A stretch of 64,000 nucleotides of DNA from Companilactobacillus bobalius (GCF_009764355.1 NZ_LNUA01000033.1:1-64000); one strand, 5' to 3'; positions 24,655 through 34,321 are shown, counted from the stretch's first letter. The notes: generated from the sequence alone by a model not told the origin. Translations and numbers: made by a program.

Positions 24655-26622
24655 TTAGTTAGCTTGTGCAGGTTCACGGCTACCTAATCTTACCTTTTCA
24701 ACAGCATGACTGCTTTCAAGGTCTTCTTCTTTGAATCCGAAGAGGTATGTACATACAAATGAAACAACAATTGTAACAGCTGATGCGATTAAGTATCCTG
24801 TGAAGCTACTGTCAATACCCTTTGGATTGATGAATGAAGCAAATCCGATTAATGAACCGGCGAAGCCCCACATATCAACATGCATTAATCCGGTAATCAA
24901 GCCACCAACGGCACTACCGATATTTGCTGTCCAGAAGATACGACCATATTTCAAATTAATACCATACATTGCAGGTTCTGTAACTCCAGCAAAAGCTGAA
25001 AGTGTAGCGGCACCGGCAATTTGTTTCATATCAATGTTCTTCTTTGTTTTAACAAAGACAGCCATTGCAGCAGCACCTTGAGCAACCATTGTTGCAGAAA
25101 CAATAGCGTTCAATGCACTGTGTCCTGTTGTAGCAATTTGACTAGCAACAACGGGAATAACAGCCCAGTGTAAACCGAAGATAACCAAACATTGATAGAA
25201 TCCACCGATCAACAATCCAGAAATAGCAGGACTGAACTTCAATAGAGCAACGATACCATTTGCTAAGTAAGAACTTAGAAGTGTAATAACTGGTCCGACG
25301 ATAACGATAATAATTGCACTGACAATAAATACTTCTAGTAGAGGACTAAGGATCATACGTAGTGACATAACAATGTGTTTCTTGAGCCATGGTTCTATCT
25401 TTGAAGCAATCCATGCCGCAGCGATCATTGGGAAAATTGAATAAGTATAGTTTGCGATATGAATAGGAATACCAAAGAAGTTACTGTTGAAATTCATTGC
25501 GGTACTACTTGTTTTAGTTGCTACTTGTACCAAGGTTGGATATGCCAAAACACCACCGATAACACCCATGATGATCTGGTTAGCACCTAATCTCTTAGCA
25601 GCTGTGAAACCAACTAGAATAGGTAGGAAATAAAATACTGAATCACCCATTGCACTAATAATCATATATGTAGAACTTGTTGCAGATAACCATTTAGCTG
25701 AAACGATTAAAGCTAATAATCCCTTTAAAATACCTGATGCAGCTAACAATCCAATGATAGGCATCATGCTGGCTGTGATTACACCAATTAAAGCACTGAA
25801 ATAAAACTTTGTCTTAGGCCAAACACCTCTTGGAGCTTCAACCTTTTCTTTCTTAACTTCAGAATCTCCACCAAATCCAGGTCCTAAAGCTTTAACAACA
25901 GCATCATAAACATCTTCAACTGCAGGTCCAATAACAACTTGATATTGTCCACCAGCTTTAGCGACATCTAGAACACCCTTCATGGATTTGATAGTGTCAT
26001 CGTTAGCTTTGTTGTCATCTTTCAAATAGAAACGAACACGTGTGATACAGTGAATAACATTTTCAACGTTACTTACTCCACCAACATTCTTAACGATATC
26101 TTTACCTAGCTGGTCATAATCGACCTTGCCTGATGGTTTAGCAGTAGATTCTCCAGGAGCCATCAAACTAACTTCAGCAACACTGTTACCAGCTTTAACA
26201 TCACCTTTAGTGACGTTAACATCTTTAACCATCTTATTAGTATTGGTAAGAGCAACGATCACATCTGTTACTTTACCAGCCTTTTTGACAGCATCAATGT
26301 CCATTGTAGCTATCTTTTGACCAGCTGTAACTGTATCTCCTTCTTTAACAAATAGTTCAAAAGGAGCACCGTTTAATTCAACTGTATCAACACCCATGTG
26401 AACCAAAACTTCTAATCCATCATCAGTACTGAATCCAATTGCGTGTTTCGTTGAAGCTACTAACATAACTTTCCCAGAGACTGGGGACAAAATCTCATTT
26501 CCAGTAGGAATAACTCCAAATCCGTCACCCATATCTTTTTCAGAAAACATTGGGTCATGAACTTCAGTTATTGGTACAGCCTGACCATTTACGGGAGCAA
26601 GCATTTTAACTGTACTCTTCAT
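24655..26622 (-). CDS. treB: PTS EIIABC, trehalose type
   Basis: A 655-aa fused PTS permease in the order IIA-IIB-IIC. IIA (residues about 1-155) has the phospho-histidine His75 in VLVHMGVDT; IIB (about 168-250) has the phospho-cysteine Cys192 in IHCITRVRF; IIC (about 270-625) is the membrane domain. The sequence type is the glucose/trehalose/beta-glucoside superfamily. Trehalose is inferred from overall resemblance and from the divergent GH65 phosphorylase; no trehalose-6-P hydrolase or TreR gene is present. A TTGATG/TATTAT promoter and a 12-bp palindrome precede it. Confidence 0.78.
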   Translation of the reverse strand: MKSTVKMLAPVNGQAVPITEVHDPMFSEKDMGDGFGVIPTGNEILSPVSGKVMLVASTKHAIGFSTDDGLEVLVHMGVDTVELNGAPFELFVKEGDTVTAGQKIATMDIDAVKKAGKVTDVIVALTNTNKMVKDVNVTKGDVKAGNSVAEVSLMAPGESTAKPSGKVDYDQLGKDIVKNVGGVSNVENVIHCITRVRFYLKDDNKANDDTIKSMKGVLDVAKAGGQYQVVIGPAVEDVYDAVVKALGPGFGGDSEVKKEKVEAPRGVWPKTKFYFSALIGVITASMMPIIGLLAASGILKGLLALIVSAKWLSATSSTYMIISAMGDSVFYFLPILVGFTAAKRLGANQIIMGVIGGVLAYPTLVQVATKTSSTAMNFNSNFFGIPIHIANYTYSIFPMIAAAWIASKIEPWLKKHIVMSLRMILSPLLEVFIVSAIIIVIVGPVITLLSSYLANGIVALLKFSPAISGLLIGGFYQCLVIFGLHWAVIPVVASQIATTGHSALNAIVSATMVAQGAAAMAVFVKTKKNIDMKQIAGAATLSAFAGVTEPAMYGINLKYGRIFWTANIGSAVGGLITGLMHVDMWGFAGSLIGFASFINPKGIDSSFTGYLIASAVTIVVSFVCTYLFGFKEEDLESSHAVEKVRLGSREPAQAN

Positions 26623-26646
26623 AAGAATAGCACCTCCTTAAATTTA

Positions 26647-26705
26647 GTAACCGGTTACATCTTTCATTCATAATAATAATACGTCTTGTCATGTATAAAC
26701 ATCAA
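26647..26705 (-). promoter_or_regulatory. treB promoter with palindromic operator
   Basis: On the minus strand TTGATG (26700-26705) and TATTAT (26676-26681) are 18 bp apart. Downstream, GTAACCGGTTAC at 26647-26658 is a perfect 12-bp palindrome; extended, it fits the cre consensus with one mismatch (TGTAACCGGTTACT). It may bind CcpA or a LacI-type regulator encoded elsewhere. Confidence 0.6.
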
Positions 26706-26746
26706 GTTAGAACATTTTTTATTATAAAATTCGCACTAAAACCGTA

Positions 26747-26775
26747 TTGACGGGGTGTATAATACGTATTGTAAT
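26747..26775 (+). promoter_or_regulatory. Promoter of the GH65 gene
   Basis: TTGACG at 26747-26752 and TGTAAT at 26770-26775 with a 17-bp spacer. A TATAAT also occurs in between. The leader then runs to GGAGG before the ATG at 26824. Confidence 0.5.
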
Positions 26776-26823
26776 AATGTGTTTAAACAAATATATAGCT
26801 TTTTATTTATGGAGGAAATAGTC

Positions 26824-29526
26824 ATGAAACCCTTATATTTAAAGTTTACAGATGATGAAATTATTTATTCCGACAATAAAGATCTAACTGATCAACAAAG
26901 TTATAAGCTTAATCCTGGACAAGAGTTAAAAGAAAATTTTCAGGATTTTGCAAAAAATCTTTCGACTCCAATCGATTCTTTGATACTTACAAATACACAT
27001 GAAAGTTTACTAAATAAAAATTTAATTACCTATAATGGCCAAACGATCGATTGTCGCAATGATTTGGAAAATATCTTCCACGTTCCAGTAGTCAATATGG
27101 AAGACATCCGCAAAGATGGTCTGGCTTTGGCCATTCACAATGCGATTAGTTACTCCGGCTGGCACTTGGACTACAACCATTTGGATCACGACAAACGTCA
27201 ATACGGTCAAGAATCCATGCAAACAATCGGTAATGGCTTTTTAGGTTTAAGGGGTACTTACTTAGAAGCCAAAGCTAATGACGACAATTATCCTGCCACG
27301 TATGTTGCTGGCGTCTTCAATCAATTATCTACTCCAATCAATGGCCGTGAAGTTATCAATGAAGACCTCGTTAACCTGCCAAATTCCCAATATATCAGCT
27401 TTAAAGTAGATGAAGGTGACTATCTTAGAATCAAAGATGATTTGGTTCAGGAATCCGTACGTTCTCTAGACATGAAACATGGAATTTTAACAATTTCTAC
27501 TATTATAAAGTTGGATGATGGCAAAGAATTGAAAGTAGTTGCTAAAAAATTGGCCGACCTGAAAAATTATCACGATTACTACCTTCAATATTCTGTCACA
27601 CCCCTGAATTTCTATGGCAAAATAACTTTATTGACTCAAACAGACGCTTCAGTTGTGAACAGCAATGTCGCTAGATATCGTAATTTGGCCAATAAACACT
27701 TAGTCGTCGACAATATTGAAAACAACGACAAAGAAATACTAATGCTAGCTCACACTAACCAATCTCAAATTGATTTAGCTATTAAGACTAATATTTCCTA
27801 TCCTGATATCGACAATGCTCAATATTATATGGAGAATAAATCTGAGGTAGCTAGCCAATTTATTGCTTTTAATGTCAAACCAAACCACACTTACACTCTA
27901 GAAAAGGCCGTCAGCATTTTCACTTCACTTGAAACCAACCCTGACATGATTGACACCGCCAGAAATCACAAATTCATCCCTACCTTTGCAGGTGCTCAAG
28001 AAGCATCAAAAGAGGCTTGGCACGATGTTTGGAAGAAAGAAAATATCATTGTTTCTGGGGACGTTACTGCACAAAAGTTATTACATTTGAATTGTTTCAG
28101 TATGACGATTGCTGCACAAGAACTTGCTAACAAACATTTAGATGTTTCAGTCGGTTCCAGAGGCCTAACTGGTGAAGGTTATCGTGGACATATTTTCTGG
28201 GATGAACTCTTTGATATGAACTTCTATCTCCTACACTATCCAGAATTGGTTAAAAACTTAATGATGTATCGCTATAACCGTTTAGATGCCGCCGAAGAAT
28301 ATGCCGCAGCTAGCGATTACAAAGGAGCTATGTTCCCATGGCAAAGTGGCATGTATGGTGACGAACAATCACAAGAAGTTCACCTAAATCCCATGACTAA
28401 CACTTGGGACCCTGACAATTCTAGAAAACAACGTCACGTTTCCTTAGCCGTAGCCTATAATGTTCTAAATTATTACAACGCTACCCAAGATGAAGCTTTC
28501 ATGAGTCAATATGGATTGGAAATGCTTTTTGATATTGCTGAATTCTGGATTAGTATGTCCAAATTTGATCCTGACACTGGAAAGTACACAATCTCCGATG
28601 TCATGGGACCAGATGAATTCCACGAAAATTATCCTGGTGATACTGATAACCAAGGCTTAAAGAACAATGCTTATACAAATATCATGGTCAGTTGGTTCTT
28701 CAAGAAACTTGCAAAATTAATTGAAGATGAACCTGCTAAAGTAATCGATGATAATCTCAAGAGAACTAATTTCACCCAAGAGAACATCAAAGATCTGAAT
28801 AATATCAGACACAACCTCAAATTAGACTTCAGTGGTGACATTCTTGGTCAATTTGAAGGTTACTTTGATCTCAAGGAAATCGACTTTAACAAGTATCGTC
28901 AACAATATGGCAATATTTCTAGAATGGACCGAATTCTCAAAGCCCATCATGATTCTCCTGATAATTACCAAATTGCTAAACAAGCTGACACTTTAATGGC
29001 CCTATTTAATATTCGTGAGAGTGCCTTTCTAAAAATTATGCTTGATTTAGATTATCCAATTGTTAACCCTAATAAATTTATTCATGACAATATTAAATAC
29101 TATATTGCCAGAACAACCCATGGCTCCACTCTTTCTCGAATCGTTTACTCAATGTTGATGCTTAAAATCGGTGAAGACAAACAAGCTTGGAAACTATTCT
29201 ACGAAGCACTTACTAGCGACTACTATGACATTCAAGGTGGTACGACTGCCGAAGGTATCCATTTAGGTGTTATGGGTGCAACATTAAATGTCGTTACCTC
29301 CTACTTTGCTGGTGTAGACTATCGCGGCAAGATGCTTGAAGTTAATCCACACATGCCAAAGCAATGGGAAGAAGTAGATTTTCAAATGACTTTTAGGGAT
29401 GTCAATTTCAAATTCAGAGTTACTGACAATACTTTTATCGTAACGACTGATAAGGATACGGAAATCAAATTTCTTAACCAAAAATTACCATTAACCGCTA
29501 ACCAAGAGATTCAATTGACTTACTAA
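26824..29526 (+). CDS. GH65 disaccharide(-phosphate) phosphorylase with extra N-terminal region
   Basis: A 900-aa protein. The GH65 core begins near residue 112 (GWHLDYNHLDHDKR, TIGNGFLGLRGTYLE) and holds the catalytic acid in MGPDEFHENYPGDTDN, the HIFWDELFDMNF barrel motif and a phosphate-site KQADTLMALF and GSTLSRIVYSM. Beside the PTS permease, the likely reaction is phosphorolysis of trehalose-6-phosphate, but maltose or kojibiose phosphorylase is possible. Residues 1-110 are not part of ordinary GH65 enzymes (about 760-780 aa). The ATG at 26824 has GGAGG upstream; an earlier frame opening at 26755 overlaps the promoter. Confidence 0.85.
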   Translation: MKPLYLKFTDDEIIYSDNKDLTDQQSYKLNPGQELKENFQDFAKNLSTPIDSLILTNTHESLLNKNLITYNGQTIDCRNDLENIFHVPVVNMEDIRKDGLALAIHNAISYSGWHLDYNHLDHDKRQYGQESMQTIGNGFLGLRGTYLEAKANDDNYPATYVAGVFNQLSTPINGREVINEDLVNLPNSQYISFKVDEGDYLRIKDDLVQESVRSLDMKHGILTISTIIKLDDGKELKVVAKKLADLKNYHDYYLQYSVTPLNFYGKITLLTQTDASVVNSNVARYRNLANKHLVVDNIENNDKEILMLAHTNQSQIDLAIKTNISYPDIDNAQYYMENKSEVASQFIAFNVKPNHTYTLEKAVSIFTSLETNPDMIDTARNHKFIPTFAGAQEASKEAWHDVWKKENIIVSGDVTAQKLLHLNCFSMTIAAQELANKHLDVSVGSRGLTGEGYRGHIFWDELFDMNFYLLHYPELVKNLMMYRYNRLDAAEEYAAASDYKGAMFPWQSGMYGDEQSQEVHLNPMTNTWDPDNSRKQRHVSLAVAYNVLNYYNATQDEAFMSQYGLEMLFDIAEFWISMSKFDPDTGKYTISDVMGPDEFHENYPGDTDNQGLKNNAYTNIMVSWFFKKLAKLIEDEPAKVIDDNLKRTNFTQENIKDLNNIRHNLKLDFSGDILGQFEGYFDLKEIDFNKYRQQYGNISRMDRILKAHHDSPDNYQIAKQADTLMALFNIRESAFLKIMLDLDYPIVNPNKFIHDNIKYYIARTTHGSTLSRIVYSMLMLKIGEDKQAWKLFYEALTSDYYDIQGGTTAEGIHLGVMGATLNVVTSYFAGVDYRGKMLEVNPHMPKQWEEVDFQMTFRDVNFKFRVTDNTFIVTTDKDTEIKFLNQKLPLTANQEIQLTY

Positions 29527-29531
29527 ATAAC

Positions 29532-29597
29532 AATAAACAAGCTATACCAACTGTAATTGGAGTTCTTTTACGGTCAGTATGGCTTGTTTTACTTATA
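29532..29597 (+). terminator. Terminator of the GH65 gene
   Basis: AAACAAGCTATAC pairs with GTATGGCTTGTTT (G-U pairs included) around a long, itself partly paired loop, followed by T-rich sequence. Confidence 0.65.
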
Positions 29598-29716
29598 CGC
29601 TTACACCCAGATGTGACAAGTTACTCAAAAATAACTTAATCTTTCGGTTCTACCCCCTTACCAATCAAAAATAAAATGATAGAATATTCATAATCTTTAT
29701 GGAGGGGTTTAGACAT

Positions 29717-31081
29717 ATGATAGATCTGACTAACGGCAGACCTATAAAAGTTATTTTTCTGTATACCATACCTTTGCTATTAGGTAACTTTTTCCAACAA
29801 TTCTATAGCTTTATTGATACCTTAATTGTTGGTAAAACTATCAGTGTCAATGCTTTAGCCAGCGTTGGTGCGACAGGGGGATTAACAGCACTAGTCATTG
29901 GATTTGCTCAAGGGATGACCAGTGGTTTAACTATTTTAACCGCAAGAAAATATGGAGCCAACGATGAGGCTGGTGTAAGACAAAGTTTTGCTTCAGGAAT
30001 CATCATTTCTCTATTTATCATCGTTGTTTTTACAACGATTGCTCTTTTAGTAGCTTATCCACTGCTTGTCGCCATGCAAACACCTAAAGTGTTGCTACAT
30101 GACTCATTTATCTTTTTGGAGATTATCTTTGCAGGAATCTTTTCTTTTGTAGGCTTTGATTTTTTGGGAAACACAATGCGAGCACTTGGAGATTCAAGAG
30201 TGCCTCTATTCTTTTTAATCGTAAGTACAGTTTTAAACATTCTTTTAGAGTTAGTGTTCATTCTCTATTTGAAGATGGGCGTAGCTGGTGCTGGTTTAGC
30301 CACTGTTGTTGCGCAAACAATCACTTTTGTAATTCTTTATTTCTACATTAGAAAACACATCCCATATTTAATTTTAACCCGTGATGATTTCAAAATTGAT
30401 ATGGACGAAATCAAGGAATTGTTAAAAATTAGTTTGCCAATGGGCTTTCAATCTTCCATCATCGCTATTGGTTCAATCATTCTACAATTCATGCTCAACA
30501 CCTTAGGTGCCAATGCGGTTGCTGCATACACGGTTGCAGGAAGAGTTGAACAAATTGCCACCTTACCAGCCTTTAGTTTTGGTTTGGCTCTAGTTAACTT
30601 CACTGCTCAAAATATGGGTGCTAAGAAATTTGATCGTATCTTGAAGGGTGTCAAAGATGGAATTTTAGTCTCAGTAATTTCTAGTCTTGTCATCGGAATC
30701 TTTTTGATTTTCTTTGGTCAATCAATTTCTCATCTATTCATGAATGGTAGTGAAACAAAAGTTTTGAATTTGATTCAAATTTACTACTACTTCAATGGTT
30801 CGACCTACTTTATCTTGTCAATTCTCTTCATTGTCAGATATACATTACAAGGATTGGGCAATCAAAAAGCACCAACAATTGCAGGTATTGCCGAACTATT
30901 AATGAGAGTCTTTGCTGGTGTCGTTCTTATCCGTATCTTCGGATTCTACGGTGCTGCCATGGCTAATCCACTGGCTTGGACCGGTTCAGTATTGGTATTA
31001 GTAAGTACTTGGAATATCGAGATTAAGAAACTGAAAAATATGAAGAACCTTCTGAATCACGAGGAAACAGCTTCAGAATAG
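29717..31081 (+). CDS. MATE-family efflux transporter
   Basis: A 454-aa, 12-helix multidrug/toxin exporter of the DinF/NorM superfamily, driven by an ion gradient. The N-terminus (MIDLTNGRPIKVIFLYTIPLLLGNFFQQFYSFIDTLIVGK, here in part) is typical, and the two halves show the usual repeat (FSFGLALVNFTAQNMGAKKFDR). The ATG at 29717 has GGAGGGG 8 nt upstream. Monocistronic; substrate unknown. Confidence 0.92.
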   Translation: MIDLTNGRPIKVIFLYTIPLLLGNFFQQFYSFIDTLIVGKTISVNALASVGATGGLTALVIGFAQGMTSGLTILTARKYGANDEAGVRQSFASGIIISLFIIVVFTTIALLVAYPLLVAMQTPKVLLHDSFIFLEIIFAGIFSFVGFDFLGNTMRALGDSRVPLFFLIVSTVLNILLELVFILYLKMGVAGAGLATVVAQTITFVILYFYIRKHIPYLILTRDDFKIDMDEIKELLKISLPMGFQSSIIAIGSIILQFMLNTLGANAVAAYTVAGRVEQIATLPAFSFGLALVNFTAQNMGAKKFDRILKGVKDGILVSVISSLVIGIFLIFFGQSISHLFMNGSETKVLNLIQIYYYFNGSTYFILSILFIVRYTLQGLGNQKAPTIAGIAELLMRVFAGVVLIRIFGFYGAAMANPLAWTGSVLVLVSTWNIEIKKLKNMKNLLNHEETASE

Positions 31082-31114
31082 CTAATTTCTTACCTAGTTG
31101 TGGTTAAAAATTCC

Positions 31115-31278
31115 GTCCTCCACAACAAGAAAATTTGGCTGGAACGCCATGGGCCGACTTGGAGCTAATTATTTTACACTTCGTGCAAAATAATGGATCT
31201 TCAAATTTGGCCTTTATCTAAGCAATAAATTGCTAAGATAAATCTCATGGCTGAGCCAATTTTCTTGTTGCTCCGGAC
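31115..31278 (-). repeat. Structured intergenic element E3
   Basis: A 164-bp diverged member of the E family, in the E1 orientation. Terminal arms (GTCCTCCACAACAAGAAAAT with GCCAATTTTCTTGTTG...GGAC) pair although their sequence differs from E1/E2. The inner hairpins ATTATTTTACAC/GTGCAAAATAAT and TTATCTAAGCA/TGCTAAGATAA occupy the same places as in E1. Non-stem positions such as GGCTGGAACG and GGATCTTC are conserved between copies. Confidence 0.8.
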
Positions 31279-31387
31279 TAAATCCTGCTTTAATAAATAA
31301 TAAACGAGAATGACTTCTATATAAGAATTTTAAATAAAGGATATATTTCGAATACTCAATAGGAGTCGTTTTCTACCGTTAATCAAG

Positions 31388-31419
31388 GGAAACCTAATAT
31401 TATAAGGTTTCCTTTTTTT
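31388..31419 (+). terminator. Orphan terminator between elements E3 and E2
   Basis: GGAAACCT pairs with AGGTTTCC across a 9-nt loop, followed by seven T. No gene ends here; the region 31285-31386 before it has an imperfect inverted repeat (GAATGACTTCTAT...ATAGGAGTCGTT) but no frame. It may end a small RNA or read-through from the MATE gene. Confidence 0.65.
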
Positions 31420-31533
31420 CATATTCAGATATATGTAAATATCAGATGATTTAAAAATTAAAGTAAACTAAATAACACCCCATACATCCCATTATTTAAA
31501 ATTAGATGTTGCATAATTAGATCCAAAGAATCG

Positions 31534-31705
31534 GTCGATAGTAAAAAATTTGTGAGCCCTCAGTGGTGATATTTTACTTAGCTTACGTAGCAAGGTTAGT
31601 AAAAGACCGATCTTCGAGATCCATGATTTCGCACAAAGTACGAAATTATTAGCTTGAAGTCGTGTCCACCACGTTCCAGCGGCTCACAGATTTTTTGCGG
31701 ACGAC
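31534..31705 (+). repeat. Structured intergenic element E2
   Basis: A 172-bp element that is nearly the reverse complement of E1. Outer arms GTAAAAAATTTGTGAGCC and GGCTCACAGATTTTTTGC pair; the TTTTACTTAGC... near-palindrome and the GATCCATGATTTC hairpin follow. Its central hairpin is less perfect than in E1. With E1 it brackets 7.6 kb containing treB, GH65 and the MATE gene. The rest of the 800-bp gap (31082-31883) holds E3, an orphan terminator and AT-rich spacer without genes. Confidence 0.85.
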
Positions 31706-31883
31706 GGCATATTTCAACCACATAGGATACATATATCTGTCTATCTTTATGATTACTAAGATATTCTTTTATTGTCTTTAATCATCACTCATGATATAAA
31801 TTGACTACATTCAGGATGTTTTTTTATCCGATTATATAGAAATGATACGATACTCGTAAATAGATATTTAGGGAGATGTTATT

Positions 31884-32087
31884 ATGGGAATCTGGGCTAT
31901 TGTCATAGGTGTAATTCTAATTTTACTTTCTCTTCAAACTTTTCGTTCTGTAGCAAAGACATTTAAAAAATTAAAAAAGGGCGAGATAACCAATCCTTCA
32001 CCCTTTATCGCATATGCCCTCTGGACTACCGATGTTATTGCTTTATTCATTGGTATCGCCGGCGTTATGACGTTCACATTTTACTAG
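31884..32087 (+). CDS. Small two-helix membrane protein
   Basis: A 67-aa protein: hydrophobic helix at residues 4-20, a basic stretch (KTFKKLKKGEI), then a second helix at about 45-65. The ribosome site GGGAG is well placed before the ATG. Ended by a strong terminator. Family not recognised; it stands alone between element E2 and a convergent esterase gene. Confidence 0.65.
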   Translation: MGIWAIVIGVILILLSLQTFRSVAKTFKKLKKGEITNPSPFIAYALWTTDVIALFIGIAGVMTFTFY

Positions 32088-32099
32088 ACTTTCACAAAA

Positions 32100-32150
32100 T
32101 AAATAGCTCCTATTTAGATAATATGTACATTCTAAATAGGAGCTATTTTT
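32100..32150. terminator. Bidirectional terminator
   Basis: AAATAGCTCCTATTTAGA pairs with TCTAAATAGGAGCTATTT, an 18-bp perfect stem, between convergent genes. Confidence 0.92.
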
Positions 32151-33192
32151 AACTGTTTAAAGCTTCAGCACATTCGATTAAAGCATCTTCTACTGCTGGT
32201 ATTTTACCTACATAATTCAAAAAGGCATGTGCTAAACCACCGTAACGGATATATTCAGCTTCGCATCCTGCCATACCAATTTTTTGAACGAAGGCTTCAT
32301 CTTGTAATCTAAACGGATCAAACTCACCTGTCATTACCAAAACTTTTTTAAAAATCAATGGATCAGCGTACATTGGTGAAATAAGTGGTGCTGAAAGGTT
32401 ATAATTAGCACCATTCAAATAATATTTCGTCATAATCTTATCTAGACGTTTAAATTGTGTATAGTTATTATGAAGTGTTTGTCTTTGTTCTGGATTAATC
32501 GGAATCAAATGATCATTCCAAAGTGGACCATTATAATCTGAACCTTGAACAATTGTTGGGTAGAATAAAATGTGCTTATAGATTTCACAAACACCCATAT
32601 TACTACTCAATTGACTTACACCTAAAGCAATTGAAGCCCCAGCTGAATCACCTGCTAGAGAAATTTGTTGGTGTTTATCACATACATTCATCAGAACCGA
32701 AAGACAGTCTTGAATAGCGGTTGGATAAGGTTTTTCTGGAGCGATACTGTAATCTACACTATAGATTACTCCATTAAATTTAGCAGCTAATAAACGTAGA
32801 AATGGTAAAGTATCTTCAGCGGACCCACCATAATAGGCCCCACCATGAACATAAATTAAGGCTTTTTCAGTTGATAAATTTCTGTCGTTGCGATAAATTT
32901 TCAGATATCTAACTTCTCGATCTAACTTATTACTCATTTCTACATCGATTCTAACTGTCGAATCAGAAGTAATTACATCGGCTTTTTGATTCCCAGCACG
33001 TAATTGTGTCAGATCATCAGGTAGTTGTGGATCATCACTCAAGGTTTTCAAGTGATCCCAAATCATTGGCTCATAAGAATGGGCATCCACCCTATCTTTA
33101 ACAATCATTTTGACATTTTCTAGATGAGGAATATCGACTGACTCAATCTGATTCAATCGGCTCAACTCAACGTTATAATCGCTATTCATCAT
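32149..33192 (-). CDS. Alpha/beta hydrolase, HSL-type esterase
   Basis: A 347-aa cytosolic esterase of the hormone-sensitive lipase group. The oxyanion motif HGGAYYGG, the nucleophile elbow GDSAGAS, the acid in TGEFDPFR and the histidine in GLAHAFLNY form a complete active-site set. An N-terminal cap of about 120 residues precedes the core. The ATG at 33192 is favoured by the AAAGGA site 11 nt upstream; an ATG at 33204 overlaps that site. Likely hydrolyses short-chain esters. Confidence 0.88.
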   Translation of the reverse strand: MMNSDYNVELSRLNQIESVDIPHLENVKMIVKDRVDAHSYEPMIWDHLKTLSDDPQLPDDLTQLRAGNQKADVITSDSTVRIDVEMSNKLDREVRYLKIYRNDRNLSTEKALIYVHGGAYYGGSAEDTLPFLRLLAAKFNGVIYSVDYSIAPEKPYPTAIQDCLSVLMNVCDKHQQISLAGDSAGASIALGVSQLSSNMGVCEIYKHILFYPTIVQGSDYNGPLWNDHLIPINPEQRQTLHNNYTQFKRLDKIMTKYYLNGANYNLSAPLISPMYADPLIFKKVLVMTGEFDPFRLQDEAFVQKIGMAGCEAEYIRYGGLAHAFLNYVGKIPAVEDALIECAEALNS

Positions 33193-33346
33193 AATAAAAG
33201 CCATCCTTTATTTTTTATTTAGGTCAATTCGTATTATCTATACTACAAATAGTATACGTCCTGTTTAAACATATTTTCCACTAAATTATAACAAAACTTT
33301 TTATTAATATTGATTAATCCCAAACACCTTATTAGGAGGAAATACA

Positions 33347-34321
33347 GTGACATCTAACAGCAAAATTTCAGCCCGGGAACATAATCTACAATCAATCCTA
33401 CACTTACTGGATATCCACAAGTCCCTCTCTGCTAAACAACTCTCAACCTTCACCGGTTTAAGTGTTGTCAGCATCAATAAATTAATCGAACTATTGGAAT
33501 TAAAAAATATTCTCACAGTCGATTTTACCGATACCAGAGGTCGTCGAGCTAAAACTTATCAAATAAATTATCAAGCCTTCACCCTTGGGGCGTTGCAACT
33601 CAATGAAATTCATGATCATATCAAAGCAAATTATTCCCTCATTGATCTGTCAGGGAAAATTATTTTTCAAACTCAGTATGATGAAAAAATAACTTCAGTC
33701 GAACAACTTCTAGAATTTATCAAACAGCAGACAGCCCAAAACAAACCGCAAAAGATAATTGTTGGTATTCCTGGTGATGAATTGAACGGATACTTGCAAC
33801 TGATTGATGTCAAAGAACTGCGCGGTATTAAATTATCTAAAGCCATTGAGGTCTCAACTAATATTGACACTATCATCGTCAACGATATTAATGCCTGTAT
33901 TTTTGGAGCAGCTTCTTCACTACACGAAAGTCAGAACATTGCCGCTGGAATTTACTTTCCTAAATTTTATGGTCCTGGAGTTGGAATCGTTATTAATGAT
34001 CAGCTTATTACAGGTGCAGACGGATTAGCAGGTGAAGTTCAATACGGTACCGTCAACCAACACGAATCCCCTAAAAGTCAGATTATTGATCACCTACAAA
34101 ATATTATCAGTCTGATCAATCCTAATTTACTCATTGCCTATATTGATGAGCTGAATCTAACCGATTTAGAGATCAACCAGATTGTTCAGACTCTCCACCG
34201 ACATTTACCGCTGCATCAAAACTATAAATTAGATTTTAATCGCAATTTCCAAGAAGATTATTTGCTTGGTTTGGCTACTATTGGTCGAAATATTATTTTT
34301 AAAAAGTTAAGTGGCAATTGA
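33347..34321 (+). CDS. ROK-family transcriptional regulator (XylR/NagC-like)
   Basis: A 324-aa protein with an N-terminal winged helix (residues about 15-75; KSLSAKQLSTFTGLSVVSINKLIELLELKNIL) and a ROK domain. The sugar-site parts IVVNDINAC-like (IIVNDINACIFG) and GPGVGIVINDQLITGADGLAGEVQYG are present, but the protein is about 60 residues shorter than usual and the zinc-binding Cys cluster of ROK proteins is not seen. The start (GTG or ATG-like at 33347) follows AGGAGG. Its terminator separates it from the HAD operon, which it may regulate. Confidence 0.82.
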   Translation: MTSNSKISAREHNLQSILHLLDIHKSLSAKQLSTFTGLSVVSINKLIELLELKNILTVDFTDTRGRRAKTYQINYQAFTLGALQLNEIHDHIKANYSLIDLSGKIIFQTQYDEKITSVEQLLEFIKQQTAQNKPQKIIVGIPGDELNGYLQLIDVKELRGIKLSKAIEVSTNIDTIIVNDINACIFGAASSLHESQNIAAGIYFPKFYGPGVGIVINDQLITGADGLAGEVQYGTVNQHESPKSQIIDHLQNIISLINPNLLIAYIDELNLTDLEINQIVQTLHRHLPLHQNYKLDFNRNFQEDYLLGLATIGRNIIFKKLSGN

